The notes under the pieces: generated by a model | Seen by the model: the letters and a program-made list of their open reading frames with translations, nothing else | Database searches by the model: none | What the model was told of the DNA's origin: nothing | Program-made: the position numbers and the translations under genes | Part shown: piece after piece, positions 43,399-52,712 of the stretch | Position numbering within the stretch: the stretch's first letter is position 1 | How the letters are laid out: each line of letters opens with the position of its first letter | Source: Acidobacteriaceae bacterium | Lineage (GTDB): Bacteria > Acidobacteriota > Terriglobia > Terriglobales > Acidobacteriaceae | Length of the DNA stretch: 64,000 nucleotides | Direction of reading: 5' to 3' | Assembly (NCBI GenBank): GCA_025356095.1 | Contig: JANXUR010000077.1 | Location: 1-64,000, forward strand

Positions 43399-44535
43399 AT
43401 GCGTATTGGAATCACCTGTTACCCAACTTACGGCGGCAGCGGCGTGGTGGCCACAGAGCTTGGCATTGAGCTAGCCCAGCGCGGCCACGAGATCCACTTC
43501 ATCACCTATTCGCAGCCCTTTCGCCTAGGCGGCAACCAGCCAAACATTAGCTTTCATGAGGTGGAAGTCTCGCGCTACGCGCTGTTCGAACACGCACCGT
43601 ATGACCTGGCCCTAGCCACGCGCATGGCAGAAGTCACCGAGCTTTACGATCTCGATATACTGCACGTCCACTATGCGATTCCGCATTCGGTGAGTGCGTT
43701 GCTAGCGCAGCAGATGTTGGCCGAACGTGGCCGCAAGCTGCCCTTCGTTACCACGCTGCACGGCACTGACATCACGCTGGTGGGCAGCGATCCTTCGTAT
43801 AAGCCAATCACCCGCTTTGGCATTGAGCGGAGTGACGGCGTAACTGCCATATCGGACTATCTGAAAGAAGTCACAATTTCAGAGATCGGCGTCAAGAACC
43901 ACATTGAAGTCATCTCCAACTTCGTGAATTGCGACATCTACAAGCGCACCGAGAAAGATGTGGCCGAGCGCAGCAACTTCGCCGCCCCGGGCGAGCGCAT
44001 TCTAGTGCATCTTTCAAACTTCCGTCCCGTCAAGCGCATTATGGATGTAATCGAAGTCTTCGACCGGGTACGCAAAGAGGTGCCCGCACGCCTGCTGCTG
44101 ATTGGGGATGGCCCTGACCGCTCCAAGGCGGAATGGCTGACGGTGCAGAAGGGCATCCACGACAAAGTGAATTTTCTGGGTAAGCTGGATCGCGTGATTG
44201 GCAAACTGGCCATTTCAGACGTGATGCTGTTGCCCAGCGAGATGGAGTCTTTCGGCTTAGCCGCGCTAGAAGCCATGGCGTGCGAAGTGGTGCCGATTGC
44301 CAGTAACGTCGGAGGTTTGCCGGAAGTGATTGAGCACGGCGTCAGCGGCTTTTTGGAACCGGTGGGCGACGTGGATGCCATGGCTGCAGATGCCATTGCA
44401 CTCCTGAAGAATGAAGAGGCGCTCCGCACCATGGGTGCCGCCGCACGTAAGCGCGCGCACTCGCGATTCTGCGCTAATGATGTCGTGAAGAAGTACGAAG
44501 AGTTTTATCGCCGAACGCTCGCAGCTTCGTCATAG
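43399..44535 (+). CDS. bshA: N-acetyl-alpha-D-glucosaminyl L-malate synthase BshA
   Basis: 378 residues from the ATG at 43399; an earlier in-frame ATG would add 12 residues unlike the family. MRIGITCYPTYGGSGVVATELG is the BshA signature start. HYAIPHSVSALLA, TLHGTDITLVG and the GT4 C-terminal ESFGLAALEAMAC and NVGGLPEVI follow. It joins N-acetylglucosamine from UDP-GlcNAc to malate in the first step of bacillithiol synthesis. No BshB or BshC is nearby. Its last 31 bases overlap the end of the convergent histidine-kinase gene. Confidence 0.93.
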   Translation: MRIGITCYPTYGGSGVVATELGIELAQRGHEIHFITYSQPFRLGGNQPNISFHEVEVSRYALFEHAPYDLALATRMAEVTELYDLDILHVHYAIPHSVSALLAQQMLAERGRKLPFVTTLHGTDITLVGSDPSYKPITRFGIERSDGVTAISDYLKEVTISEIGVKNHIEVISNFVNCDIYKRTEKDVAERSNFAAPGERILVHLSNFRPVKRIMDVIEVFDRVRKEVPARLLLIGDGPDRSKAEWLTVQKGIHDKVNFLGKLDRVIGKLAISDVMLLPSEMESFGLAALEAMACEVVPIASNVGGLPEVIEHGVSGFLEPVGDVDAMAADAIALLKNEEALRTMGAAARKRAHSRFCANDVVKKYEEFYRRTLAASS

Positions 44536-45866
44536 CTCAGTGCCTGCATGTCTTCTGCCGAAAGGATGGGCAGCCGCAAGCGAATCAGGGTACCTTGGCC
44601 GGGGCGGCTTTCCACTTGTAAAATTGCCGACCCACTGTAGAGTACCTTGAGCCGCTCGGCCACATTGGCCATGCCAATGCCGGAACTGGTGGGCAGGCTC
44701 TCCGGGTCAGAGGTATGGTTCACCGGATTCGCCGCCTGAAAACCCGCGCCATCGTCTTCCACCTCTAACACGATAAAATGCTCGGCCAGTCGGCTACGCA
44801 AACAGATATTGCCAACTTCCACGCGGTTGGCGAGGCCGTGCTTGATGGAGTTTTCTACGAACGGCTGCAGCAACATGCTAGGCACCATCACATCGAGCGA
44901 TGCAGCTTCCAGCTCTTTGCTCACGCGCAGCTTGTCAGGACCAAAGCGCACCACCTCGATATCAAGGTAGTCATCTATAAACTCAATCTCATCTCGCAGC
45001 GCAACGAACGACTCAGTGCTGTACAGCAGGCGGCGCAAAATGCTGGCGAGCTTTAGAATCATCTCGCGCGCGCGGTCGGGGTCGAAGCGTACCAACGACG
45101 ACACAGAATTCAGGGTGTTAAACAGAAAGTGTGGATTGATCTGGCTCTTCAGGCCGTCCATGCGGGCCTGCAATAGCAGTTTTTCTTGCTCCTCCAGCTT
45201 CAACTGAATGCGCACGCTATTCCATATCTTCAGCGCGGTGCCAATCACTGCCGGCGCTGTTAAATAGACCAGGAACTCAATCCAACGATTCGGAGCCTCG
45301 ATGTGAAACAGCCGTCCCGGGAAGGCATCCGCAATTTGATTTTGCACAAACTGCAACAGCAGCACAATCAGAAAAAAAATGACCTGCCAGTCAGCTGTGG
45401 GGTGCGGAATATTGCGTCGCACCCAGCGATAGATGCTGAGGTCAATGAACGGAGAGAACGACCAGATGTTATTGCGGTCGCGGGTTAAATGGCGAAGTTC
45501 TCCAGCCACAGCTCCGCACAAAATATTAAAGGGCAACGCAAGAAATTCACCGTGCAGCAGTGCTGGCAGCGCCAGCAACGCACCGCCCAAGACACCGGAA
45601 GCCCGGCCCACCATTACGCCAATCAGAATGGACGTTTCAAAGGCGAGGTCAGCCGCCAGAAAGTTCTTTACGCTGAAGCGAATCCACACCCCAAGCACAA
45701 GGGGAAACGCGATCCACAAAGTGAGGTAGAACTTCTGGCGTGGGGTGCGGTCTTCCAGAAAAAGTAGATTCTTAAAGATGACCGAACGCACCAACGCGCT
45801 CGACACGGCCGCAGCCACGCCCAGCTTCACCAGCAACGTAATCAGAATCAGGCGCTGTTCCATCAT
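44505..45866 (-). CDS. LytS-type sensor histidine kinase
   Basis: 453 residues. About six helices in the N-terminal 210 residues include the 5TM-LYT-like stretch SILIGVMVGRASGVLGGALLAL. A coiled segment and the His_kinase box follow with H246 in SQINPHFLFNTLNSVSSLVR. The HATPase domain has N-box PFVENSIKHGL, DDGAGF and SGIGMANVAERL. It probably senses membrane or cell-wall state and signals to a LytTR regulator, but no response regulator is adjacent. Confidence 0.9.
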   Translation of the reverse strand: MMEQRLILITLLVKLGVAAAVSSALVRSVIFKNLLFLEDRTPRQKFYLTLWIAFPLVLGVWIRFSVKNFLAADLAFETSILIGVMVGRASGVLGGALLALPALLHGEFLALPFNILCGAVAGELRHLTRDRNNIWSFSPFIDLSIYRWVRRNIPHPTADWQVIFFLIVLLLQFVQNQIADAFPGRLFHIEAPNRWIEFLVYLTAPAVIGTALKIWNSVRIQLKLEEQEKLLLQARMDGLKSQINPHFLFNTLNSVSSLVRFDPDRAREMILKLASILRRLLYSTESFVALRDEIEFIDDYLDIEVVRFGPDKLRVSKELEAASLDVMVPSMLLQPFVENSIKHGLANRVEVGNICLRSRLAEHFIVLEVEDDGAGFQAANPVNHTSDPESLPTSSGIGMANVAERLKVLYSGSAILQVESRPGQGTLIRLRLPILSAEDMQALSYDEAASVRR

Positions 45867-45928
45867 GGCCGAAAGCTAAATTCTATGCGCCCAGGCGGCA
45901 CCGTGCATCGCTCGCACCACTGACCCAC

Positions 45929-47170
45929 CTAGCCCTGCAGGCCTGCTGCCGCATCCGCCAACATACCGGGGATACTTGATGCGTCCGGTACTCCGCCTTG
46001 TGACAAATCCTGAGTGCCGCCGCCGCGGCCACCGTGTGCGGTCACCAGCGCCTTCAACATTGCTCCCATGTCGTGCGGCAAACCGGAGGTCTGCGCGAAT
46101 ACCAGAGTCGGCGGAGCGAGTGTGGAAGCGAGTAGCGCCACCGCCGCCACTGCTTGCTGGTTTCGCATGAGTCGCTGGGCCAGTAGTTTGAGATACGCTG
46201 CATCGCGGTTCGCATACTGTTTGACGATGATGCGAACACCATGAGGCGCGATGGCATCCGCCAGGAGGTGTTCGGCTTCCAGCGCAGCCAACTCCTCCAG
46301 CAATTTCTCCATGGACTTGCGTTGAGCCCGTGCTTCGTCCTGCGACTTTTGCAACACTTGCGGCAAGTCCCACATGGGCGCAGAAAAAAGTCCGGCCGAG
46401 TCAGTCAGGGCGGCGTAGTCACAACGCGCCGTGGTCACCGCGCGAGAGCCGCACACAAAACTCACGCGCATACCCTGCTTCACTTTTTCAACCTTGCGTA
46501 GCAGAATACAGCCCACCTCGCCGGTGCGGCGCACGTGTGTGCCGCCACAAGCGGTCAGGTCGAAGTCGGGAATTTCAATCAGACGCAGCTCATCGCGGCC
46601 CACATCTGGCACCTTGCGCAGGCCGAGCGTGCGAGCTTCTTCCAGCGGTGCAAATCGCATCGCCAGCGCACGATCATCCATCACCACCTCATTGGCCAAG
46701 CGCTCCGCCGCAGTGAGTTGCTCGGCGCTCAACGAATTTGCGTCCACGTCAATTGAGCAGAAATCTGCACCCAAATGAAATGATAACGTCGGCAGATTGA
46801 ACGCACGGATGAAAGCAGCGGAAAGAATATGCTGCCCGGTATGCTGCTGCATGTGATCGCGACGCCGCCCCCGGTCAATGCTTCCGTGCACCAGCGTGGG
46901 CAGTTCGAGCTCGGGGACGTCACCCTCCACGTAATGCAAAATTCGCCCATGCTGATCTTCTGCCACCTCTGTCACGCGCATGGCGGGCGACCCGCCCTCG
47001 GGCAGCAGCACACCGGTGTCAAAGGGCTGGCCACCGCTGGTTGGATAAAAAAAGGTGCGATTCAGCACCGCCGCCACACGCGGCTCCCTGGCGTCAGGCA
47101 ACACCCACTCCACCAGGTCAGCCTCGAACTCGCGGGTGTAGGAGTCGTGATAATAAGAATGTTCGGTCAT
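45929..47170 (-). CDS. AlaX-like alanyl-tRNA editing protein
   Basis: 413 residues. RTFFYPTSGGQPFDTG is the AlaRS editing-domain start. The zinc site is H110 and H114 (QQHTGQHILS) with C208 and H212 (ACGGTHV). A coiled helix and a DHHA1-like C-terminus with GGRGGGTQDLSQGG follow. This is the long AlaX form that clears Ser or Gly mischarged on tRNA-Ala. It has no aminoacylation domain. It lies 36 bp downstream of threonine synthase on the same strand. Confidence 0.9.
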   Translation of the reverse strand: MTEHSYYHDSYTREFEADLVEWVLPDAREPRVAAVLNRTFFYPTSGGQPFDTGVLLPEGGSPAMRVTEVAEDQHGRILHYVEGDVPELELPTLVHGSIDRGRRRDHMQQHTGQHILSAAFIRAFNLPTLSFHLGADFCSIDVDANSLSAEQLTAAERLANEVVMDDRALAMRFAPLEEARTLGLRKVPDVGRDELRLIEIPDFDLTACGGTHVRRTGEVGCILLRKVEKVKQGMRVSFVCGSRAVTTARCDYAALTDSAGLFSAPMWDLPQVLQKSQDEARAQRKSMEKLLEELAALEAEHLLADAIAPHGVRIIVKQYANRDAAYLKLLAQRLMRNQQAVAAVALLASTLAPPTLVFAQTSGLPHDMGAMLKALVTAHGGRGGGTQDLSQGGVPDASSIPGMLADAAAGLQG

Positions 47171-47206
47171 AGCCCTCTGTCGAATCGTACCGAAACGGCC
47201 AGCGCT

Positions 47207-48412
47207 CTAGTAGGGCTGAATAATCCCACCCACATTTCGCGACTTCGGTTTGGTGCGATGCTGCCGCGCTATCTCTTCCATCACGTCAATGTACTTGAGT
47301 CCGGTGCCCGTGTTGAATAGCACCACGCGATCACTCGGCTTCAAGAAGCCCGATGCAATCAGCCTCTGATAGGCAACCAGCGCCGCTGCTCCCTCTGGTG
47401 CAGCAAAAATGCCCTCTTCCCTCGCCCATTGCAGGGTGGCACTGTGAATCTCCGCGTCGGTCGCGGTCACCACCGAACCGAAGCTGTCACGCACAATTTG
47501 CAGGATAAGGTAGTCGGCGTAGGGCTTGGGCACGCGCAAACCAGAAGCCGACGTTGTCGCATTCTGCCACATCTCGCTCGCGGCTTTGCCCTCTTGCCAC
47601 GCCCTAAAAATGGGTGCACATCCGCTCGATTGCACACAAATCATCTTGGGCCGCTCGCTACCGATCCAGCCCAACTGCTCCATTTCTTCAAACGCCTTCC
47701 ACATTCCAATCAGGCCAACGCCGCCGCCCGTGGGATAAATGATTGCATCCGGCAGCTTCCAATCAAGCTGCTCGGCTACCTCGTAGCCCATGGTCTTCTT
47801 GCCTTCGACGCGGAAAGGCTCCTTCATGGTGGAAACGTCAAACCAACCTTCAGTCGCCTTGCGTTCGCCGACCATGCGGGCGCAATCGCTAATCAATCCA
47901 TCTACCAGCGTCACGTGTGCGCCATAGGCCTCGCACTCCACCCGGTTGGCCACCGGAACATCTCTCGGCATAAAGATGTGCGCCTCAATGCCTGCTGCCG
48001 CAGCATAGGCGGCCAGCGCTCCAGCGGCGTTGCCGGCGGAAGGAATCGCCACCCTTGTGATGCCATAGTGCCGGCACATGGTCACCGCTGCTGAAAGCCC
48101 GCGCGCCTTGAACGACCCCGTGGGATTAAGTCCTTCATCCTTCACAAAAACGTTCGGGGTGACCCGGCTGGCCAACATGGGGGTAAATCCTTCGCCGAGC
48201 GTGACCGGAGCGCCTCCGGGCATCACCTCGCGATAACGCCACATGGTGGACTCACGCTGAGCCAACGACTCTGGGGTAAAGCTGCCACGGATCGCCATCA
48301 AGTCGTAGCGGGCATAGAGCGATCCGCCGTCTTTCGGACACAGCGTCTGCGGGGTATCTGCGGTCCATTGCGCGCCACAGCGGGTGCATTCGAGGTAAAG
48401 AATCTTTGCCAT
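47207..48412 (-). CDS. thrC: Threonine synthase
   Basis: 401 residues from the ATG at 48412. An N-terminal zinc-ribbon-like segment (C9, C12, C25) precedes the PLP domain. Schiff-base K102 is in NPTGSFKARG, the phosphate loop is PTGGGVGLIG, and SAGNAAGALAAYAAAAGI is also present. It makes threonine from O-phosphohomoserine. The leader is a 13-bp repeat array ending two bases before the ATG, with no normal ribosome site. A TTG at 48427 inside the last repeat is an alternative start. Confidence 0.9.
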   Translation of the reverse strand: MAKILYLECTRCGAQWTADTPQTLCPKDGGSLYARYDLMAIRGSFTPESLAQRESTMWRYREVMPGGAPVTLGEGFTPMLASRVTPNVFVKDEGLNPTGSFKARGLSAAVTMCRHYGITRVAIPSAGNAAGALAAYAAAAGIEAHIFMPRDVPVANRVECEAYGAHVTLVDGLISDCARMVGERKATEGWFDVSTMKEPFRVEGKKTMGYEVAEQLDWKLPDAIIYPTGGGVGLIGMWKAFEEMEQLGWIGSERPKMICVQSSGCAPIFRAWQEGKAASEMWQNATTSASGLRVPKPYADYLILQIVRDSFGSVVTATDAEIHSATLQWAREEGIFAAPEGAAALVAYQRLIASGFLKPSDRVVLFNTGTGLKYIDVMEEIARQHRTKPKSRNVGGIIQPY

Positions 48413-48414
48413 TG

Positions 48415-48479
48415 CGTTCACAAACAACTTTCACGAACCACTTTTACAAACAACTTTTACAAACAACTTTTACAAACAA
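48415..48479. repeat. Five-unit 13-bp tandem array abutting the thrC start
   Basis: On the thrC strand the array reads three copies of TTGTTTGTAAAAG, then TGGTTCGTGAAAG, then TTGTTTGTGAACG, then CA and the ATG. It fills the entire leader where a Shine-Dalgarno sequence should be. The three promoter-distal units are identical, so recent expansion is likely. Confidence 0.85.
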
Positions 48480-48592
48480 CGACGGTGCAGTGTAACAGAG
48501 AGCAAAACCCGCGAGCGCTGTCCAGGGCAACTTCGTCGCCCGCCCTCAGCTCGGCGCTATTCCAAGGGGTCGCCCGCTGTTAAACTTTATAG

Positions 48593-49477
48593 ATGAGTGA
48601 TGCGCCGATCCGGCTGTTGGCCCTAGATATTGACGGCACGCTACTGAACTCCCAATTCAAGATTGCTGATGCAGATATGGACGCAATCCACCGCGCCCGC
48701 AAAGCAGGTGTGGAAGTAGTGATTGCCACGGGCCGCCGCCACACTTTTGCCCATTCCGTGAGCGAGCAACTCGGCTTTCCCCACTGGATTCTCTCTTCCA
48801 ACGGTGCCGTAACCCGTTCCTCTAACGGGGAGACCTTTTATCGCGACTTGCTACCCAGTGAAGTCTGCCGCGAGCTTTGTTTGGGTATGACGGAGTTTCG
48901 TGGACGCACCGTGATTACCTTCGACCGGGAAGCCAAGGGCTCGTTGGTGCTGGAGCATATGGCTGACCTTGAGGCCAGCATTCAACGCTGGCTGGAAAAG
49001 AATCTGCACTATATTGACTTCGTGATTCCGATTGAGAGTTCTCTCACCGAGGACCCCGTGCAGATGATGTTCTGCGGCCCTATTGCGGAGATGCAGCGCG
49101 CACTTGAACGGCTGAGCCGCCTTGGCGTGAGTAGCAAGACAACCATTTTGCGCACGGAGTACCCAGTGCGCGACCTGAGCATGTTGGATGTGCTGAATGC
49201 CGACTGCTCCAAGGGGCATGCGCTGGAACGCTGGGCGCGCCACCGTGGTTACCCTCGTGACCGGGTGATGGCTATCGGTGATAACTACAACGACGTAGAA
49301 ATGCTTGAATGGGCAGGAATTCCCGTTATCATGGGAAATGCCGAGGACGAACTGCGGCAGCGTGGCTGGCATGTGACCGGCTCGAATGATGCAGCGGGCG
49401 TGGCAGCAGCTATTGACCGATTCGTTTTTGGCAAGGGCGTTGTTGCGGCTGAAGTTGTAGGAGCTGTAATCCCGTAA
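48593..49477 (+). CDS. Cof-type HAD-superfamily phosphatase
   Basis: 294 residues. Motif I is ALDIDGTLLNS with D12 and D14, motif II ATGRR, motif III K in SKGHAL, and motif IV GDNYNDVEML. The inserted C2B cap lies at about 85-190. Members hydrolyse sugar phosphates or nucleotide cofactors, and the substrate is unknown. The gap to the divergent thrC (113 bp beyond the repeat) must hold both promoters. Confidence 0.9.
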   Translation: MSDAPIRLLALDIDGTLLNSQFKIADADMDAIHRARKAGVEVVIATGRRHTFAHSVSEQLGFPHWILSSNGAVTRSSNGETFYRDLLPSEVCRELCLGMTEFRGRTVITFDREAKGSLVLEHMADLEASIQRWLEKNLHYIDFVIPIESSLTEDPVQMMFCGPIAEMQRALERLSRLGVSSKTTILRTEYPVRDLSMLDVLNADCSKGHALERWARHRGYPRDRVMAIGDNYNDVEMLEWAGIPVIMGNAEDELRQRGWHVTGSNDAAGVAAAIDRFVFGKGVVAAEVVGAVIP

Positions 49478-49532
49478 TGGGTTGGCTGGGTGCGGTAGAC
49501 CAATCTTCGCGACACGCATCCAATGGGTAGGC

Positions 49533-50300
49533 ATGGCGAAAAGAATTACAAAGCGCGTTCGGCCTTGGCACCTGATCACGGGGATCATCTCGCTTTTGCC
49601 CGCGCATCTGTTTGCGGCGGAACGGGCGCAGCTTACCAATGGCTTTTCTCTGCACTGCGAGCACCGCGAACAGATTGGTGCACAGACGCGGCTTTATCTG
49701 GATTCCGGCGATACCAGCTTTGTGGATGTGCCCACCGAGCAGATTGAACGCTACGAGGCCGAGCCGAGTTCTGCAGCGGCACCCCACACAGCCGCAGTCA
49801 GCCAGCCCATTGAAATTCCGCAGGTAGTGCAGTCCGCCAGCCACCACCATGCGCTCGATGCCGACTTTATCAACAGCGTGATTCGCGCGGAAAGCGGCTT
49901 TCATGCGCAAGCCGTTTCGCGCAAAGGCGCGCAAGGCCTGATGCAGTTGATGCCCGGAACAGCACAGAAGCTCGGTGTGCAAAATAGCTTCGACCCGGGG
50001 CAGAATGTGGATGGCGGCACTGGCTATCTCAGCCAGCTTCTCGATCGCTATCACGGCGATGTCGCCAAGACGCTTGCCGCTTACAATGCAGGCCCCAAGG
50101 CGGTGGACAAGTATCACGGTGTGCCTCCTTATAAGGAAACGCAGCAGTACGTGGCTCGCATCATCCGCGACTACAACCGCAAGAAGCTAGCCGAGCAGAA
50201 GCACTCGCAACAACATCCGACCAAGAACACCACCACGACCACGACCAAGACCAAGACCAAGACCAAGAACACCACCGCGACCACAATCGCCAGCCGCTAG
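49533..50300 (+). CDS. Secreted lytic transglycosylase (SLT family)
   Basis: 255 residues from the ATG at 49533. A signal peptide ends near AHLFA (about residue 28). The SLT domain spans about 105-220 with catalytic E120 in RAESGFHAQAVSRKGAQGLMQ, GYLSQLLDRY and LAAYNAGPKAV. It cleaves peptidoglycan glycan strands. The tail (about 232-255) is Thr/Lys-only low complexity encoded by ACCAAG-like 6-bp repeats at about 50224-50282. A longer upstream frame is non-coding in style. Confidence 0.88.
   Translation: MAKRITKRVRPWHLITGIISLLPAHLFAAERAQLTNGFSLHCEHREQIGAQTRLYLDSGDTSFVDVPTEQIERYEAEPSSAAAPHTAAVSQPIEIPQVVQSASHHHALDADFINSVIRAESGFHAQAVSRKGAQGLMQLMPGTAQKLGVQNSFDPGQNVDGGTGYLSQLLDRYHGDVAKTLAAYNAGPKAVDKYHGVPPYKETQQYVARIIRDYNRKKLAEQKHSQQHPTKNTTTTTTKTKTKTKNTTATTIASR
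50224..50282. repeat. 6-bp repeat encoding a Thr/Lys tail
   Basis: Short ACCACG and ACCAAG units repeat in frame at the 3' end of the lytic transglycosylase gene, giving alternating Thr-Lys residues. They could form a basic wall-binding tail and may vary in length. Confidence 0.7.
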
Positions 50301-50360
50301 CCTTCAGCCCTGCCACAGCGCAGCCCGGCACAGCCCCTACGGTGTAAACTGAAGATTCCC

Positions 50361-51884
50361 ATGGCAAACACCCTCGATTTATTAGAAGCAGTGGAAACTC
50401 GACCCGCCGCACAGTCAGGCAGCACCATGGCAACAGAACCAGCACGCCTGAAAATAGGGTTTGTAAGCCTTGGCTGCCCCAAAAATCTGGTGGATAGCGA
50501 AGTCATGATGGGCATGGTGGCCAGCGCCGGAGCACAACTGATTCAGAGCGCCGAAGATGCTGACGTAATCGTGGTGAACACTTGCTCTTTTATTGAAAGT
50601 GCCCAGCAAGAATCGGTAGACACGATCTTGGAGATGGCGCAGCACAAGACCCATGGCCGCGCCCAGAAATTGATCGTCGCGGGATGCCTCGTCGAACGTT
50701 TCCGCGAGGATATTCGCAAGAACATTCCAGAAGTGGATGCAGTGGTGGGCACGGGAGAACTGGAGGGTATTCTGGCCGCCGCCGGGCTTACGCCTCGCCC
50801 GCAAGCAACGCCTACCGGCCCTTTTGTGATTCTTCCGCCCGCCGCCCGCGCCGAAGGCGATGCCCGGGCGCAGCAGGGCCGCTTCTCGCGCGAAACGTGG
50901 GACGGCGCAGTCGCCGACCTGCCCAACTACCTCTACGACGACAGCACACCTCGCGTTCTGGCCGGGCCCAAGCATTCGGCGTACATCAAGATTGCAGAAG
51001 GCTGCGATCATCCTTGCACCTTCTGCATCATTCCGCAGTTGCGGGGTAAATTCCGCTCGCGCCGCTTCGAGTCGGTGATCGCCGAAGCTGAGAATCTGGC
51101 GAAGCAAGGTGTGCGTGAGCTTACCTTGATCGGACAGGACACCACCTGCTACGGCGAAGATTTCGATTTGAAAGACGGTCTGGCGCTGCTGCTGGAGCGT
51201 CTGGCGGGCATTGATCAGTTGCGCTGGGTGCGCTTCCTGTATGCCTATCCCAACAAAGTCACCACACGCCTACTGGAAGCCATCGCCGCGCACGACAAGA
51301 TCTGCAAGTATATGGACGTGCCCCTGCAACACGCTTCGCCAACAGTGCTAAAGCGGATGAAGCGCGGTGGTGGCGCGGAGATCTTCCTCAAATCCATCGC
51401 GAAGATGCGGCGCATCGTACCCGACCTCACGCTGAGGACTTCCTTCATTGTTGGTTTCCCCGGCGAAACCGAGGCCGAATTCGCCGAGCTTTGTGACTTT
51501 GTGAAGGCTGCGCAATTCGACTGGCTGGGTGTGTTTGGCTATTCCGACCAAGATGGTGCAGCGGCGTATAAATTCGCTGACGCGGGCAAGCTGGAACCCC
51601 GGGAGATTGAAGCTCGCCGTCGCAAGTTGATGCAGATTCAGAAGTCCATCAGCAAGCGGCGTAAAAAGTTGTGGGTCGGCCGTGAAATGGATCTGCTGCT
51701 GGAAGGTGTTTCCGAAGAGACGGATTTGCTGCTGGAAGGCCGCACCATGATGCACGCCCCTGAGATTGACGCCAAGGTTCTGGTGAACGATGTACCGGAC
51801 GGGTTGGACGTACAGCCGGGTCAGTTTTACCGGTGCGAAATTACTGAGGCCCACGACTACGATGTTGTGGCGCGGATTCTCTGA
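50361..51884 (+). CDS. rimO: Ribosomal protein S12 methylthiotransferase RimO
   Basis: 507 residues. Auxiliary cluster ligands are C39 (SLGCPKNLVD), C75 and C109, and the radical-SAM cysteines are C215, C219 and C222 in EGCDHPCTFCIIPQLRGKFRSR. The pattern fits RimO rather than MiaB. It methylthiolates an Asp of ribosomal protein S12. A 45-residue Pro/Ala-rich insertion (about 145-190) separates the two halves, and the first 25 residues are variable. The TRAM region has a repeated DLLLEG. yacG follows after 19 bases. Confidence 0.95.
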   Translation: MANTLDLLEAVETRPAAQSGSTMATEPARLKIGFVSLGCPKNLVDSEVMMGMVASAGAQLIQSAEDADVIVVNTCSFIESAQQESVDTILEMAQHKTHGRAQKLIVAGCLVERFREDIRKNIPEVDAVVGTGELEGILAAAGLTPRPQATPTGPFVILPPAARAEGDARAQQGRFSRETWDGAVADLPNYLYDDSTPRVLAGPKHSAYIKIAEGCDHPCTFCIIPQLRGKFRSRRFESVIAEAENLAKQGVRELTLIGQDTTCYGEDFDLKDGLALLLERLAGIDQLRWVRFLYAYPNKVTTRLLEAIAAHDKICKYMDVPLQHASPTVLKRMKRGGGAEIFLKSIAKMRRIVPDLTLRTSFIVGFPGETEAEFAELCDFVKAAQFDWLGVFGYSDQDGAAAYKFADAGKLEPREIEARRRKLMQIQKSISKRRKKLWVGREMDLLLEGVSEETDLLLEGRTMMHAPEIDAKVLVNDVPDGLDVQPGQFYRCEITEAHDYDVVARIL

Positions 51885-51903
51885 GGCGATTGAGGACAAC
51901 TCT

Positions 51904-52128
51904 ATGGCGAAACGAGTCCGCAGCCTACGTTGCCCCATCTGCCGGCAAATCGTACTGAAGAGCGAGACAGAGTTCCCTTTCTGTAGCGACCGTTGCCGGA
52001 CGATTGACTTGGGCAAGTGGGCCAGCGGCGCGTATGTGGTGTCTTCCCCCGCCTACGATGCCGAAGATGCAGAAGAGACGCAGCGGCAGAGGTTTACCAG
52101 TGAAAGCGACGATGAACTCATCCAATAA
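51904..52128 (+). CDS. yacG: YacG, DNA gyrase inhibitor family zinc protein
   Basis: 74 residues. The zinc ligands are C10 and C13 (RCPIC) with C27 and C31 (FCSDRC), followed by RTIDLGKWASGAY, the family signature. The tail is acidic. YacG inhibits DNA gyrase in E. coli. The ATG is 19 bp after rimO, and its 3' end overlaps the pgpA start by 17 bp. Confidence 0.92.
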   Translation: MAKRVRSLRCPICRQIVLKSETEFPFCSDRCRTIDLGKWASGAYVVSSPAYDAEDAEETQRQRFTSESDDELIQ

Positions 52129-52627
52129 TCCGCTAAGCGACACCGGCCCAAAGGCTCCGGTATGGGCGTGGGTGGCGGGGACATTTTTCGGCGCTGGCTT
52201 GATGAAGCCCGGGCCGGGCACCTGGGGATCAGCTGCGACCGTCTTGATCTGGTGGCTCGCGGCACCGCACCTGGCACCCGAGTACCGCTTCGCCGGGGCG
52301 CTATTGTTCGCCCTGCTGGCAGTCGCCATCGGCATCCCCGCCGCCACTCGGCTGGCCCGTGCCACCGGACGCAAAGACCCACAGTTTGTAGTGATTGACG
52401 AAACTGCCGGTCAGATGATCGCGCTGCTGGGCGCACCGATTTCCTGGCCGGTTCTGCTGGCGGGGTTCCTGCTTTTTCGTGCCTTCGACATCGTGAAACC
52501 ACCTCCCATTCGACGCCTCGAACGTTTGCCCGAAGGCATCGGCATAGTGGTAGATGACTTGGCAGCAGGCGTTTACGCTCTAGTGATCTTGCAGCTTCTG
52601 TTGCATTTCAGGGTCATTCCCGTGTGA
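52112..52627 (+). CDS. pgpA: Phosphatidylglycerophosphatase A
   Basis: 171 residues with about four membrane helices. Family motifs are GAGLMKPGPGTWGS, VIDETAGQMIA, FDIVKPPPIRRLERLPEGIGIVVDDL (the catalytic Asp-rich block) and a final helix. It dephosphorylates phosphatidylglycerophosphate to phosphatidylglycerol in the inner membrane. Its start lies inside the 3' end of yacG. Confidence 0.93.
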   Translation: MNSSNNPLSDTGPKAPVWAWVAGTFFGAGLMKPGPGTWGSAATVLIWWLAAPHLAPEYRFAGALLFALLAVAIGIPAATRLARATGRKDPQFVVIDETAGQMIALLGAPISWPVLLAGFLLFRAFDIVKPPPIRRLERLPEGIGIVVDDLAAGVYALVILQLLLHFRVIPV

Positions 52628-52712
52628 CCGCTGGCACAACTCCCGCTGAGGCGATTCGCAACCTTGTCGCATACGGGTTAATCTGTAACTAAAATTGGAA
52701 GATACCTTTCGT

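Noticed and set aside
45876-46373. A 165-codon minus-strand frame overlapping the AlaX gene
   Set aside because: Same strand as AlaX but another frame. The AlaX frame has all zinc ligands; this one shows only Gly/Arg/Ser-rich sequence.
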